In this document: positions 8,034 to 15,810 of the stretch, in pieces
Numbering within the stretch: position 1 is the first letter of the stretch
Layout of the letters: every line of letters starts with the position of its first letter
DNA from: Methylobacter sp.
GTDB taxonomy: Bacteria; Pseudomonadota; Gammaproteobacteria; Methylococcales; Methylomonadaceae
DNA: 64,000 nucleotides
Direction: 5' to 3'
Assembly (NCBI GenBank): GCA_030653175.1
Contig: JAURZV010000052.1
Span: 1 to 64,000, forward strand
The notes under the pieces: model-generated
The model's input: the letters and a program-made list of their open reading frames with translations, nothing else
What the model was told of the DNA's origin: nothing
The model's database searches: none
Program-made: the position numbers and the translations under genes

Positions 8034-9323
8034 ATGTTAATGAATAGAAATCGCCTGATTACCGGCTTGATAAGCGTTTTAACGGTATTTACTGCTACGG
8101 AAGCTTTTGCAGAGACGCTGGAAGATGCCTGGAACAGCGCCATTAATAACAACCATCAGATCAAATCGGCGAAAGCCGATACCAGCGCCTCCGAACAGCA
8201 GTTGCATTCAGCGCAGGGGCAGCGGTTGCCCGATCTTAATGTAAGCAGCGGGTACACTCAGTTTAGTGAAACCCCGGCGGCAAAGACTCGGATAGAGGGC
8301 CAAACGGCTCAGTTTAACACCGCTCAGGCCGGAAGCGTGAAAGCCCAGGCGATAGCTTCGGTGCCGATTTTCACCAGCGGACGTATCAGTCATAACATTG
8401 ATGCCGCCGAAGCCACCTTGCAAGCTGTTCAATCCAATGAAATCACCTCGGTATTGAATATCAAAATGCAGGTGGCGGAAGCCTATATCGCGGTATTGCG
8501 CATGGATAGCGCCTTGCAGGTCGCGCAAAGCCATGTTGATGCTCTAGAGCTGCACATGAAGGATGTGAATAACCTGTTCGACCAAGGCATAGTCGCGCGC
8601 AATGACGTACTGGCGGCCAATGTGGAACTGGCCAATGCCCAGCAGCTGGTCGTACAGGCGAATAATCAACTGGACATTGCCCGGGCGCGCTATAACCAGT
8701 TACTGGATCGAAATCTTGCCGATGAGGTTAAACTGGCTCATCAGTTCCCTGAAGCCCCACAAGGAACATTAAACGATCTGAGCGGCAATGCGTTAAAACA
8801 ACGGCCCGAATTGGTCACACTGGCGCAGCAAATAGAGTCGCTAGGCCAACAGGCGCAGAGTGTAAAAGCCGGGCTGTTGCCGCAGGTCGCCGTCAATGGC
8901 GGCTATCAATATCAGGAAAACCGCTATCAGGCCTTTGAAGGCATGTGGATGGCCAATGTCGGCATGGATTGGAAAATATTTGACGGCAGTTCCGGTCATC
9001 GCAGCGATGCGCTTACCCGACAAGCTATTTCCTTAAAAGAGCAACGCGACAACTTATCCAGTGTGATCGGATTGCAGGTACGCCAAGCCTGGCTGGATAT
9101 TCAAGAAACGCAAAAACGCATCGCAATGACAAAGCAAGCCATCGCTCAAGCCGATGAAAACTTAAAAGTCACCACTGACCGCTACCGTCAGGGCTTATCC
9201 ATCAATACCGAGGTGCTTAAGGCAGAAGACTTGCGCACTGTTACTCTGGGCAATTTCAACAATGCCACGCTGGATGCCGCATTGGCTGTCCTTCATTTGC
9301 GCCGTGCAGTAGGTATTTTGTAA
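8034..9323 (+). CDS. TolC-family outer-membrane efflux channel
   Basis: A 429-residue protein with a signal peptide ending Ala-Glu-Ala-Phe-Ala near residue 26, then Leu-Glu-Asp-Ala-Trp-Asn-Ser-Ala-Ile and two long repeated halves rich in Ala/Gln helices, the TolC layout. Each half has a strand pair and long coiled helices; Gly-Leu-Ser-Ile-Asn-Thr-Glu-Val-Leu-Lys-Ala-Glu in the second half is typical. It follows devA by 107 bp, completing a tripartite DevBCA-TolC exporter through both membranes. Confidence 0.88.
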   Translation: MLMNRNRLITGLISVLTVFTATEAFAETLEDAWNSAINNNHQIKSAKADTSASEQQLHSAQGQRLPDLNVSSGYTQFSETPAAKTRIEGQTAQFNTAQAGSVKAQAIASVPIFTSGRISHNIDAAEATLQAVQSNEITSVLNIKMQVAEAYIAVLRMDSALQVAQSHVDALELHMKDVNNLFDQGIVARNDVLAANVELANAQQLVVQANNQLDIARARYNQLLDRNLADEVKLAHQFPEAPQGTLNDLSGNALKQRPELVTLAQQIESLGQQAQSVKAGLLPQVAVNGGYQYQENRYQAFEGMWMANVGMDWKIFDGSSGHRSDALTRQAISLKEQRDNLSSVIGLQVRQAWLDIQETQKRIAMTKQAIAQADENLKVTTDRYRQGLSINTEVLKAEDLRTVTLGNFNNATLDAALAVLHLRRAVGIL

Positions 9324-9337
9324 AGACCGAGTGAAGT

Positions 9338-9361
9338 AAACGGATATAGTATATCGGTTTA
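9338..9361. terminator. Possible bidirectional terminator hairpin
   Basis: AAACGGATAT and ATATCGGTTT can pair around a 3-4 base loop with one mismatch, between the convergent tolC-like gene and the acyltransferase gene. The T-tract is short, so this is a weak call. Confidence 0.35.
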
Positions 9362-9364
9362 GAC

Positions 9365-10498
9365 TTAACCTGCTCTGAGATCAGTTGTTTCCACGCCTCC
9401 AACAACTCGTGAACATAATTCACGGCAAATATTTACCAAAATCTTATTCGCAATCTCATTGTCAAACTTTAACAAGCGGGACATTGATGCTTCATCAAGA
9501 CTCAATAAACTGACATCATCAGATGCAGCAACAAGGGTAGCCGTACGAGGTACATGTAGAAAAAAAGCAATTTCCCCGATAATATCACCTGGAGAAATGA
9601 TTGCCTGCAATTGCCCGTCTCGTAGGACATGTACGAAGCCGGAAAGTAATATGAACATTGTTGTTGCGGCATTATCTTTCTCAATAATATGAGTGCCTTC
9701 CTTGCATACTATAATATGGCTCCTTTCTATCACCCGCTCAATCTCGTCCTTACTGAATGAATCAAATATTCTTGGGTTTTTATTTGGTAGTTTATTGAAA
9801 TCAATATGGATTTGCTTTAAAAAATCTGTTTTATCTGTTGTCGATTGACTTACAATGTTTAAATGGCAGCCAATTATATCTTGCAATTCATTAACATAGC
9901 GACAATGGCTGAGATCTTCTTCCCTGGTTAATACCGCAAATGGAGAGCCTGATCGTATTAAATGTTCATAATCACCCGTAATCAGAGCCATCGGGATCAC
10001 AAGCCCAATTCCAGGATAAGAGTAGGGATTGGTAAATGGACGAAAGCCGAGTTTCAAATAAGAATTCAGATGATGTGGTTCACAATCCAGCAACACGGCT
10101 TCTATTTTGTTATCCAGTACAAAATGCATAACTTCCTTATACATACGCAAGGTAACACTGGAGCCGCGATGTTGCTCATTGACCATTAACCGTTCGACGA
10201 TACAAATTTGTTGTTGTTCAAGTTTTTCCAGAAATGGTGACAGATGGTAGGCTTCGGTTAGGGTTTGAGTAAAAGGCTTATCTTCGCCCCAAAATAGCCT
10301 GAGGGTGCCGATAGTCTCGCCATTTTTAACGGCAATCACTGCCCTGGCATGGTCATCATATTCATCCCTTAGTTCTTTAAGCTCATGATTGCTCTGATCC
10401 TTTAGCCTGCCCATGCACTCGACATAAACCCTGTAACGCAGCTGATAGGACGCTTTTAATTCTTCTTCAGTTGTCGCAAACCTGACGCCGTCTTGCAT
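9365..10498 (-). CDS. N-acyltransferase (FeeM/exosortase-associated type) fused to cyclic-nucleotide-binding domain
   Basis: A two-domain protein of 377 residues. Residues 1 to about 195 resemble GNAT-like N-acyl amino acid synthases and the PEP-CTERM-associated acyltransferases: Tyr-Gln-Leu-Arg-Tyr-Arg-Val-Tyr-Val-Glu near residue 20, Gly-Thr-Leu-Arg-Leu-Phe, and Val-Glu-Arg-Leu-Met-Val before the helix that would bind acyl-CoA or acyl-ACP. From about 255 to 365 is a cyclic-nucleotide-binding (CAP-type) domain with Gly-Glu-Ile-Ala-Phe-Phe...Pro-Arg-Thr-Ala-Thr, which keeps the Glu and Arg of the phosphate-binding cassette. No DNA-binding domain follows. Inference: acyl transfer controlled by cAMP or cGMP. 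It stands alone, convergent with tolC and next to the PEP-CTERM gene. Confidence 0.75.
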   Translation of the reverse strand: MQDGVRFATTEEELKASYQLRYRVYVECMGRLKDQSNHELKELRDEYDDHARAVIAVKNGETIGTLRLFWGEDKPFTQTLTEAYHLSPFLEKLEQQQICIVERLMVNEQHRGSSVTLRMYKEVMHFVLDNKIEAVLLDCEPHHLNSYLKLGFRPFTNPYSYPGIGLVIPMALITGDYEHLIRSGSPFAVLTREEDLSHCRYVNELQDIIGCHLNIVSQSTTDKTDFLKQIHIDFNKLPNKNPRIFDSFSKDEIERVIERSHIIVCKEGTHIIEKDNAATTMFILLSGFVHVLRDGQLQAIISPGDIIGEIAFFLHVPRTATLVAASDDVSLLSLDEASMSRLLKFDNEIANKILVNICRELCSRVVGGVETTDLRAG

Positions 10499-10661
10499 AT
10501 ATCACCCAGTCTAAATAAGGAGAGAAATCTCCGGTTTCGTTTTTACAACAAAGATCGAACATCTCAATAAAGGGTGAGTTTATCAAAAATGCAAGCTTCG
10601 CAGAAGCTAAATGCCCATGTTTAACCAAATTCACCAAGAAAAACGTGTGCATCCAAAACAA

Positions 10662-10695
10662 AAAAGCCCTGATGCCTATAGGCATCAGGGCTTTT
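10662..10695 (-). terminator. Intrinsic terminator of the PEP-CTERM gene
   Basis: A perfect 15-base stem, AAAAGCCCTGATGCC with its complement, around a TATA loop. On the minus strand it is followed by TTTTTTGTTTT, and it begins about 28 bases past the stop codon of the PEP-CTERM gene. The A-tract and T-tract on both sides mean it could also act in the other direction. Confidence 0.88.
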
Positions 10696-10722
10696 ACTTA
10701 GCAAATAGATTATAGAGTCAAA

Positions 10723-11556
10723 TTAAGCTTGGTTACGACGACGGAATCCAAAGCCTATCAAACCCATACCCAAAAGTGCGATGGTTGTTGGTTCTGGCAC
10801 AGCAGTACCAAAGACAACGTCCATAGAGCCATTGATGTTTTGGGTGCCTGTAACCTGGAAGTTGTTGAACTGTCCGGATTCAAAAGCTAAATTATAAAAC
10901 GGAGTAGGGGATACAAAATAAGTTTTACCAAAGTCAGTAAGCGCAAAAGAAGTTGTTGAGCCAAAACTTCCGCAATTTATACCGCTACCACCGCCGGCAG
11001 AGCAAGTACTTAACCCCGGATTTAGCTGTCCTCCGCCCGCAACTGCCGCACCTGTTCCTATGAGGACGTCATCGTCAAACAACGATCTGCCCCAAGCAGA
11101 AGCTCCATTCGCAGCAGCAGTAAATTTGGTATTTGCCGAAGGATCAAGGAAGAGGTTTAAAGATCCTCCTGGAGTAAAAGTAAAGGTCGAAACCCCTGCT
11201 ACAGTAGTAAAAGTACCTGATGCTTGAAACAAAGCATACATGCCATAGCCGGCTGCGCCAAAACTGCCAAGTTGTGTTGTCAGTGGGTTAGCTCCGTCAT
11301 CGGCTACATACTGTCCTGCATTCCATTTTAGTGAAACGTCAAATGTGCCGGCCCCGAAGGTAACTATTTCATTATAGTTACCCGTAATTTTATCTGCAGT
11401 AAAAAGATTAGAAACAGTTCCTCCCGGCACTACGCCTTCCTGTACGTTAAAATCAGGAAAAATGTTTGCCGCCATTGCATTTGAGCTCGATATAACCAGC
11501 CCAGTTGTTAGTGCTGCGGCAAGTAGGGTTTTATTTAGAGTATTTAGCTTTTTCAT
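10723..11556 (-). CDS. PEP-CTERM sorting-domain surface protein
   Basis: A secreted protein and probable XrtA substrate. The signal peptide (residues 1 to about 30, ending Ser-Asn-Ala-Met-Ala-Ala) and the C-terminal tail fit the class exactly: Val-Pro-Glu-Pro-Thr, then a hydrophobic segment with Leu-Leu-Gly-Met-Gly-Leu-Ile-Gly-Phe-Gly-Phe, then Arg-Arg-Arg-Asn-Gln-Ala. The middle is Gly/Asn/Thr/Phe rich, low in charge and probably beta structured, with Cys residues near 190-200. I started at ATG 11556, with GGAG eight bases upstream, rather than the upstream ATG at 11589. A sigma-54 promoter and an intrinsic terminator frame it as a single-gene unit. It is the only PEP-CTERM protein I see in the window. 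Confidence 0.9.
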   Translation of the reverse strand: MKKLNTLNKTLLAAALTTGLVISSSNAMAANIFPDFNVQEGVVPGGTVSNLFTADKITGNYNEIVTFGAGTFDVSLKWNAGQYVADDGANPLTTQLGSFGAAGYGMYALFQASGTFTTVAGVSTFTFTPGGSLNLFLDPSANTKFTAAANGASAWGRSLFDDDVLIGTGAAVAGGGQLNPGLSTCSAGGGSGINCGSFGSTTSFALTDFGKTYFVSPTPFYNLAFESGQFNNFQVTGTQNINGSMDVVFGTAVPEPTTIALLGMGLIGFGFRRRNQA

Positions 11557-11616
11557 TGTATGTCTCCAGTAAAAATTATGATCTAACAAGTAGACGCGTT
11601 GTCTGCAATAAGTAAT

Positions 11617-11631
11617 GCAGGTGTCGCGCCA
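11617..11631 (-). promoter_or_regulatory. Sigma-54 promoter of the PEP-CTERM gene
   Basis: On the minus strand the sequence reads TGGCGCGACACCTGC, followed by A. It matches the sigma-54 consensus TGGCAC-N5-TTGC, with the invariant GG and GC exactly 10 bases apart. The -12 GC lies about 60 bases before the start codon, giving a 5' leader of roughly 50 bases. PrsR, encoded at 17599-18957, is the obvious candidate activator; no upstream activator site was identified. Confidence 0.7.
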
Positions 11632-12127
11632 TCTATTAATTATTTATTATATATCAGTAACATATAAATAATTAACTCTCTAAAAAATCCAAGTAAATCA
11701 TAAAATGTAAAAAAACCTGACAGTTTTCCCCTTGGGTTTTCTATTTTTAAGGTTTTCTTTGTGTATACAGGTGAGGTTTAAATGCCTATGCGCATTAACT
11801 TTTATTTTACACCGCATGGCTGCTGGCTTTTAGGTTGTTTTCGTTAGAAACCACACAAAGATTCACCAGATAAAGTTGTAAAAAATACCGATACTCTAAT
11901 ATCAATAAAGCCGATTATGACCACCGCATTGCTTTTTAGCATAATGAAAAAACAGAGAGCAAAGGCCGCCAAGGTGAACAAATAGTTTGACGGCGTTTTT
12001 TGACCGATGGCTGGAAGCAGTTCAGCGGGTAATGAATGAAATGATCGCCGCCACTAAATTGTTACCTTAATATGGCGCATCCAAATAATATGTTAAACGA
12101 ATAAGGACGAGTTGCGACCCTGAAACG
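11632..12127. other. Intergenic region, no gene recognised
   Basis: It is AT-rich for the first 150 bases, which is plausible upstream DNA for the PEP-CTERM promoter. Around 11985-12070 one + frame reads Leu-Thr-Ala-Phe-Phe-Asp-Arg-Trp-Leu-Glu-Ala-Val-Gln and ends in a stop. It looks like the tail of a lost gene, but I cannot assign it. Confidence 0.4.
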
Positions 12128-12985
12128 TCAAATGCCTAATAGTCTCCGTGCAACCATAAACTTAAGCTTTTGCAACGGATTGCGATTACCCATCCATAAA
12201 TAACCCTTTTTTAATCGATTTAACCGGGCATCATAACAAGTGTAATGTGGCAAGGGCTTAAGCTCGTTGGGGTGTAAAATTGCCAGTAGAGTTTGCGTGA
12301 TAACCATGCCTGTCGCCAGTTTGCAACCACTAGCAATACTGGGCGCCTTGCGTTTGGCCAGATCTACCGATGAGGGATCGACATATTTAAGGTGAAATCC
12401 CGCTGGTGCGCAGCCTAAGGACATTTTTAGAACTTGTTGTTCTAATGGCGCGTTGTAATCGATGTCAAAATATTCATCAAAAGCCATGCCCTCAGGCGTG
12501 TAAATCAGCATGCCCACGCCAAAGCCCAGTGGCACGCCAAACACGGCAGGTATTCCTCGCTTCATACACGCATTAATGATCAGACGGTGCGCCTCGATTT
12601 CAAAAAACTCAACGGCATCAACAAATACATCAACGCCGGTTAAAAAATCATCAACATTATTTTCATTGATGCCTGCGCCATAGATTTTTATATTTGCTTC
12701 TGGATTAACATCCAACGCTAATTCAGCCATCACATCCATTTTTTGCCGACCAATGGCTGACATAGTTGCACCATACTGACGATTGAAATTGGCCAATTCA
12801 AAATCGTCAAAATCGGATATTTTGAAATTACCTATCCCCATTCTTAACAGCGTGATTAGATAATCGCCGCCCACTCCGCCCATGCCGGCAACGGCAACTG
12901 TGGCATTTTTCAAACGGAGCTGCTCCTCATCACTGGTAATGCCCTGGTTCCTGGAAAAAGCCAGATCATAATTAAATTGGGGCAT
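12128..12985 (-). CDS. ThiF/E1-like adenylyltransferase family protein
   Basis: A 285-residue Rossmann-type protein of the ThiF/MoeB/E1 superfamily, which adenylates the C-terminus of a small ubiquitin-like or sulfur-carrier partner. The ATP-binding loop is Gly-Met-Gly-Gly-Val-Gly-Gly (34-40), followed by Asp58/Asp60-61, Asn68-Arg69-Gln70 and Lys82, the usual nucleotide and Mg contacts. The C-terminal part (from about 200) has no recognisable domain and two isolated Cys (in Leu-Gly-Cys-Ala-Pro and Ser-Gly-Cys-Lys-Leu) but no CxxC zinc pairs. No ubiquitin-like partner or sulfurtransferase is encoded nearby, so the pathway is unknown. Confidence 0.75.
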   Translation of the reverse strand: MPQFNYDLAFSRNQGITSDEEQLRLKNATVAVAGMGGVGGDYLITLLRMGIGNFKISDFDDFELANFNRQYGATMSAIGRQKMDVMAELALDVNPEANIKIYGAGINENNVDDFLTGVDVFVDAVEFFEIEAHRLIINACMKRGIPAVFGVPLGFGVGMLIYTPEGMAFDEYFDIDYNAPLEQQVLKMSLGCAPAGFHLKYVDPSSVDLAKRKAPSIASGCKLATGMVITQTLLAILHPNELKPLPHYTCYDARLNRLKKGYLWMGNRNPLQKLKFMVARRLLGI

Positions 12986-13247
12986 GTTACTTCCCTTTAT
13001 GTTTGTTGAAAAATTTTTGATTAAAATGCTGAAGCATGGTGATTTTAACAGGTATATGGAGTATTCCCTGGAATCCCTTCAAGTTTTCAATTGACCTCAT
13101 TCGAGTTTCATAGCCTGGTGAAGCTGGATATTTATCCGGTCACATGCGGAAGTTCGAGAGGTTTTAGTATTCATGCTAGTGGATGACTCAAGCACCCCGC
13201 TTCGCCCCTTGGCAACATGCAATGGCTCTCAGGTGATTTTGAAGTGA

Positions 13248-13940
13248 CTAAAGTTTTCGGGCAATTACATGGTAGGTATTCCCCTTGATGTAACTGTCAA
13301 TGATACTAAAGTCGTTTGCTTCAAATTGCGCTTTGGTAGTTTCAGGATCACAGGTTCGAGCTAGAATTCCTTTTTTAAAGCAAAAATTGTTAACGCGGGT
13401 GGCTATGGCTTTTCTAATGGATCCGCCTCGTGGTGCAAGTAAAACGTCAACATAAAGCTCTGCTTTGGGTTTCATTACCCTATGCAACTCTTTAAGCACT
13501 TTGTCGGGATCAGGAAATGCGTGGAAGGAATGCGCAATATTCGCGGAATCAAAATACGCATCAGGATAATTTATGTTAGAAAGATCGGCCTGAATCAATT
13601 GGATTTTTTTGTTGTTCCGAAATAATCTTTTTGCACCATTGAGCATCCGTTCTGCATAGTCAATACCAATGATTTCCTCAGGCATTTTCCCGCCTTTTAT
13701 TTTTTGGGTTAACAGTGTTAATGCCATAAATGTCCCAGAACCTATAGCAGCTTCAAGATGTCGATTTCCTAAGTTTCTGGCAAAAAATGCCAGATGAGTC
13801 CATATCATGACTTGATATGTGCCCATTAAAATAAAAAAACCTCTAACGTCATACCACCATGATGGATCACGGTAGGCATCAGCACCTTTCGATTCGGTTG
13901 CCAGTTGAGGGTCATCCGATTCAGGTTGCTCAGTAGTCAT
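13248..13940 (-). CDS. Class I SAM-dependent methyltransferase
   Basis: A 230-residue protein. Motif I is Glu-Ala-Ala-Ile-Gly-Ser-Gly-Thr (about 64-71), followed by Ile-Ile-Gly-Ile-Asp-Tyr-Ala (motif II), Ile-Gln-Ala-Asp-Leu-Ser and a Tyr-Phe-Asp...Ala-His-Ser-Phe-His-Ala-Phe-Pro-Asp-Pro stretch resembling UbiE/methyltransferase-11 enzymes. The first 35 residues are polar and Trp/Tyr rich. GAGGA sits seven to eight bases before ATG. It may share orientation-driven transcription with the ThiF-like gene downstream, but 262 bp separate them and the substrate is unknown. Confidence 0.75.
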   Translation of the reverse strand: MTTEQPESDDPQLATESKGADAYRDPSWWYDVRGFFILMGTYQVMIWTHLAFFARNLGNRHLEAAIGSGTFMALTLLTQKIKGGKMPEEIIGIDYAERMLNGAKRLFRNNKKIQLIQADLSNINYPDAYFDSANIAHSFHAFPDPDKVLKELHRVMKPKAELYVDVLLAPRGGSIRKAIATRVNNFCFKKGILARTCDPETTKAQFEANDFSIIDSYIKGNTYHVIARKL

Positions 13941-14614
13941 TGTTATTCCTCATTATGTTATACGAATTCTAAAGATCGGTAGGTTAAATAGATATCAGAT
14001 GTTGCCATCTGTAACTATAGAGAAACAATAGGAAAATCAACCTCACAAGTCAAGTTTTTTTGGTTTTAGCTCTGTTTATAGTAATTATATATTGACGAAT
14101 GGCTGAAACTTTTAATTTCAATATCGGGAGCCTTTCGTGATACGACCGGTGGATTTAGCAATAAAGCTCGACCTTAAAGACTTTGAGCTAAGGATTCAGG
14201 TGTGTATCGATTAAGTTTGATGCGCGTATAGAGGGAGAATTGATGCTTGTAAAATAGATGTTGGACGATATCATTGCTGCGGAGGCTATGCCTTGGCTTT
14301 CCAAACTATTTACATAACGCTGAATAAAATGAGCTGCTCTCGGGGTAAACCTTGAGGCGTTTTTTACGCATATTGAAATGGTTGTTATTATGATGCAATG
14401 TTATGTTTTAGTTTTTGCCAATCACAATCTGAAGCACTGTATAAAATCCTGACACTTTATATTTTTGGTCATATTGAGTTAGCGGCTTAATCCTACACTT
14501 ACGCAGTTTTAATATGAGCGCCAATGGCATTTACAAGATCTTAATAAATGGGGGGGGGTGAAAAATCCCGCCATGCGAACCAAAAGGCAATCACGCTAAA
14601 TTGGCTCCTTCCCA
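13941..14614. other. Gene-poor region
   Basis: No frame on either strand looks coding. A run of nine G occurs at 14550-14558, just before the ISAs1 remnant, and could mark an old insertion boundary. I see no tRNA, array or repeat shared with the rest of the window. Confidence 0.45.
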
Positions 14615-15297
14615 AAGATCAGTTCAAGTCTGTAATCATTGTTGATAGCGGTTCACATCTTGCGAAGGCGCAAGCTATGCTTTGATGCCCCATTGTGTCG
14701 AATGAGACATTCAGGATTATGCGCCTGACTATCTTTCAGTGCTAGCACATAATCGGCTTCTGCCTGGATGATCTTTTCAATAATGGCTTTCTGACAGCCC
14801 ATGGCGCCGATAGTGACCACTAAATAAATCTTGGTAGCTTATCTCTGGGATAACGGTAATTTCGTTGGACTTGCCGTCCGCTGTCGCCTGCGTCAAAAAC
14901 CAATAGTACCTTGGCGGCATAAGCACTTAGCCGATGTAGGGCTTTGCCGTTCAAGCGACTGTCCCGCAAAGTTGTGCCATCCAGGCAAATTTGTTCATCG
15001 GCAAGACTGGGCAAAACGGATAGCGCCTAAGCGCAAAAAGGCTTCGACAAAAACGCCAGAGTGTAAGCGTCCGATCACACCGCTTAATGTATTATAAGTA
15101 AGGAATGCCATTAGGTAATTCTAGGAAGTCTTGGAACCAATTTTCTTTTTCTTCTGCGAAAGTTTCTATGCCTACTCAGTCTTCAATTTTGCTTAATACG
15201 GTGCAGAAGACGATCATCATGATGATGTCGGTCAGTTTGCGCAGTTTACTTTTGGTCTCCCTCCGCAGATCGATTAACTCGGCAAAGTAAGAGGGTG
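14615..15297 (-). pseudogene. Decayed ISAs1-family transposase
   Basis: Read on the minus strand in several frames, the fragments follow the order of an ISAs1 (H-repeat-like) DDE transposase: Lys-Leu-Thr-Asp-Ile...Glu-Asn-Trp-Phe...Phe-Leu-Glu-Leu-Pro-Asn-Gly-Ile-Pro, then Asp-Glu-Gln-Ile-Cys-Leu-Asp-Gly-Thr-Thr-Leu-Arg, then Asp-Gly-Lys-Ser-Asn-Glu-Ile-Thr, then Ile-Gly-Ala-Met-Gly-Cys-Gln-Lys-Ala-Ile and Tyr-Val-Leu-Ala-Leu-Lys-Asp-Ser-Gln. In-frame stops (one replacing a conserved Trp), at least two frameshifts and a deletion of the C-terminal half make it non-functional. Confidence 0.75.
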
Positions 15298-15810
15298 GGT
15301 CAGGTAGCATAAGGCATTTGTCAAAAAATATTTTAACAAATGCTACTTCCATCTGAGCGAAAAAACGCCTACTTTTTAAAAGCGGATAAAGTTATTGTTA
15401 TTCATTGGCTTAATCAGTTTTGACGTGCCATAAGTTGAACGTTTTCTGAGTAAGATGGGATAGGAATCAAAGCATGATAGTGCAATTGCCGTTTGATTAG
15501 CGAGGAGATAATGCGTACAACTTGATTTGCGGTATCAATCGAGTTATTTATGGCTTGCATTATAACACGCTCTAAAGCACAATAATTTTAATGGGTAATT
15601 ATTTCTGCGGAACTGGCATTCATAAAAAATAATTACATAATTTTGCATTGAGGCTAAATAATTTACATTCGAATTAAATCGTTAACAGGCTGGCTTAATC
15701 ATCCCGGCTTCCCTTTAATAATCATCCGGCGTATTCGCGCACAACGCTAGTGACGTTCAATTATTAAAAAAATCATTCCAGCTAAATCAATAATTTCAAC
15801 AGGCGATCTA
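15298..15810. other. Intergenic region upstream of the TPR gene
   Basis: It holds one MITE-like copy (15345-15461). The remaining 350 bases are AT-rich with no recognisable gene. They probably carry the promoter for the 15811 TPR gene, but I could not find a clear sigma-54 or -35/-10 match. Confidence 0.45.
15345..15461 (-). repeat. MITE-like element, copy 2
   Basis: A 117-bp inverted copy of the element at 1078-1195. The termini have each drifted by one base (ACTTCC and GGGAT), so this copy looks older. It lies about 50 bp beyond the end of the ISAs1 remnant. Confidence 0.78.

Noticed and set aside
13040-13240. Gene-free stretch between the ThiF-like and methyltransferase genes considered for a riboswitch
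   Set aside because: I could not find a conserved aptamer core or expression platform.
15005-15290. Plus-strand frames across the ISAs1 remnant
   Set aside because: They are antisense to the recognisable transposase fragments on the minus strand.
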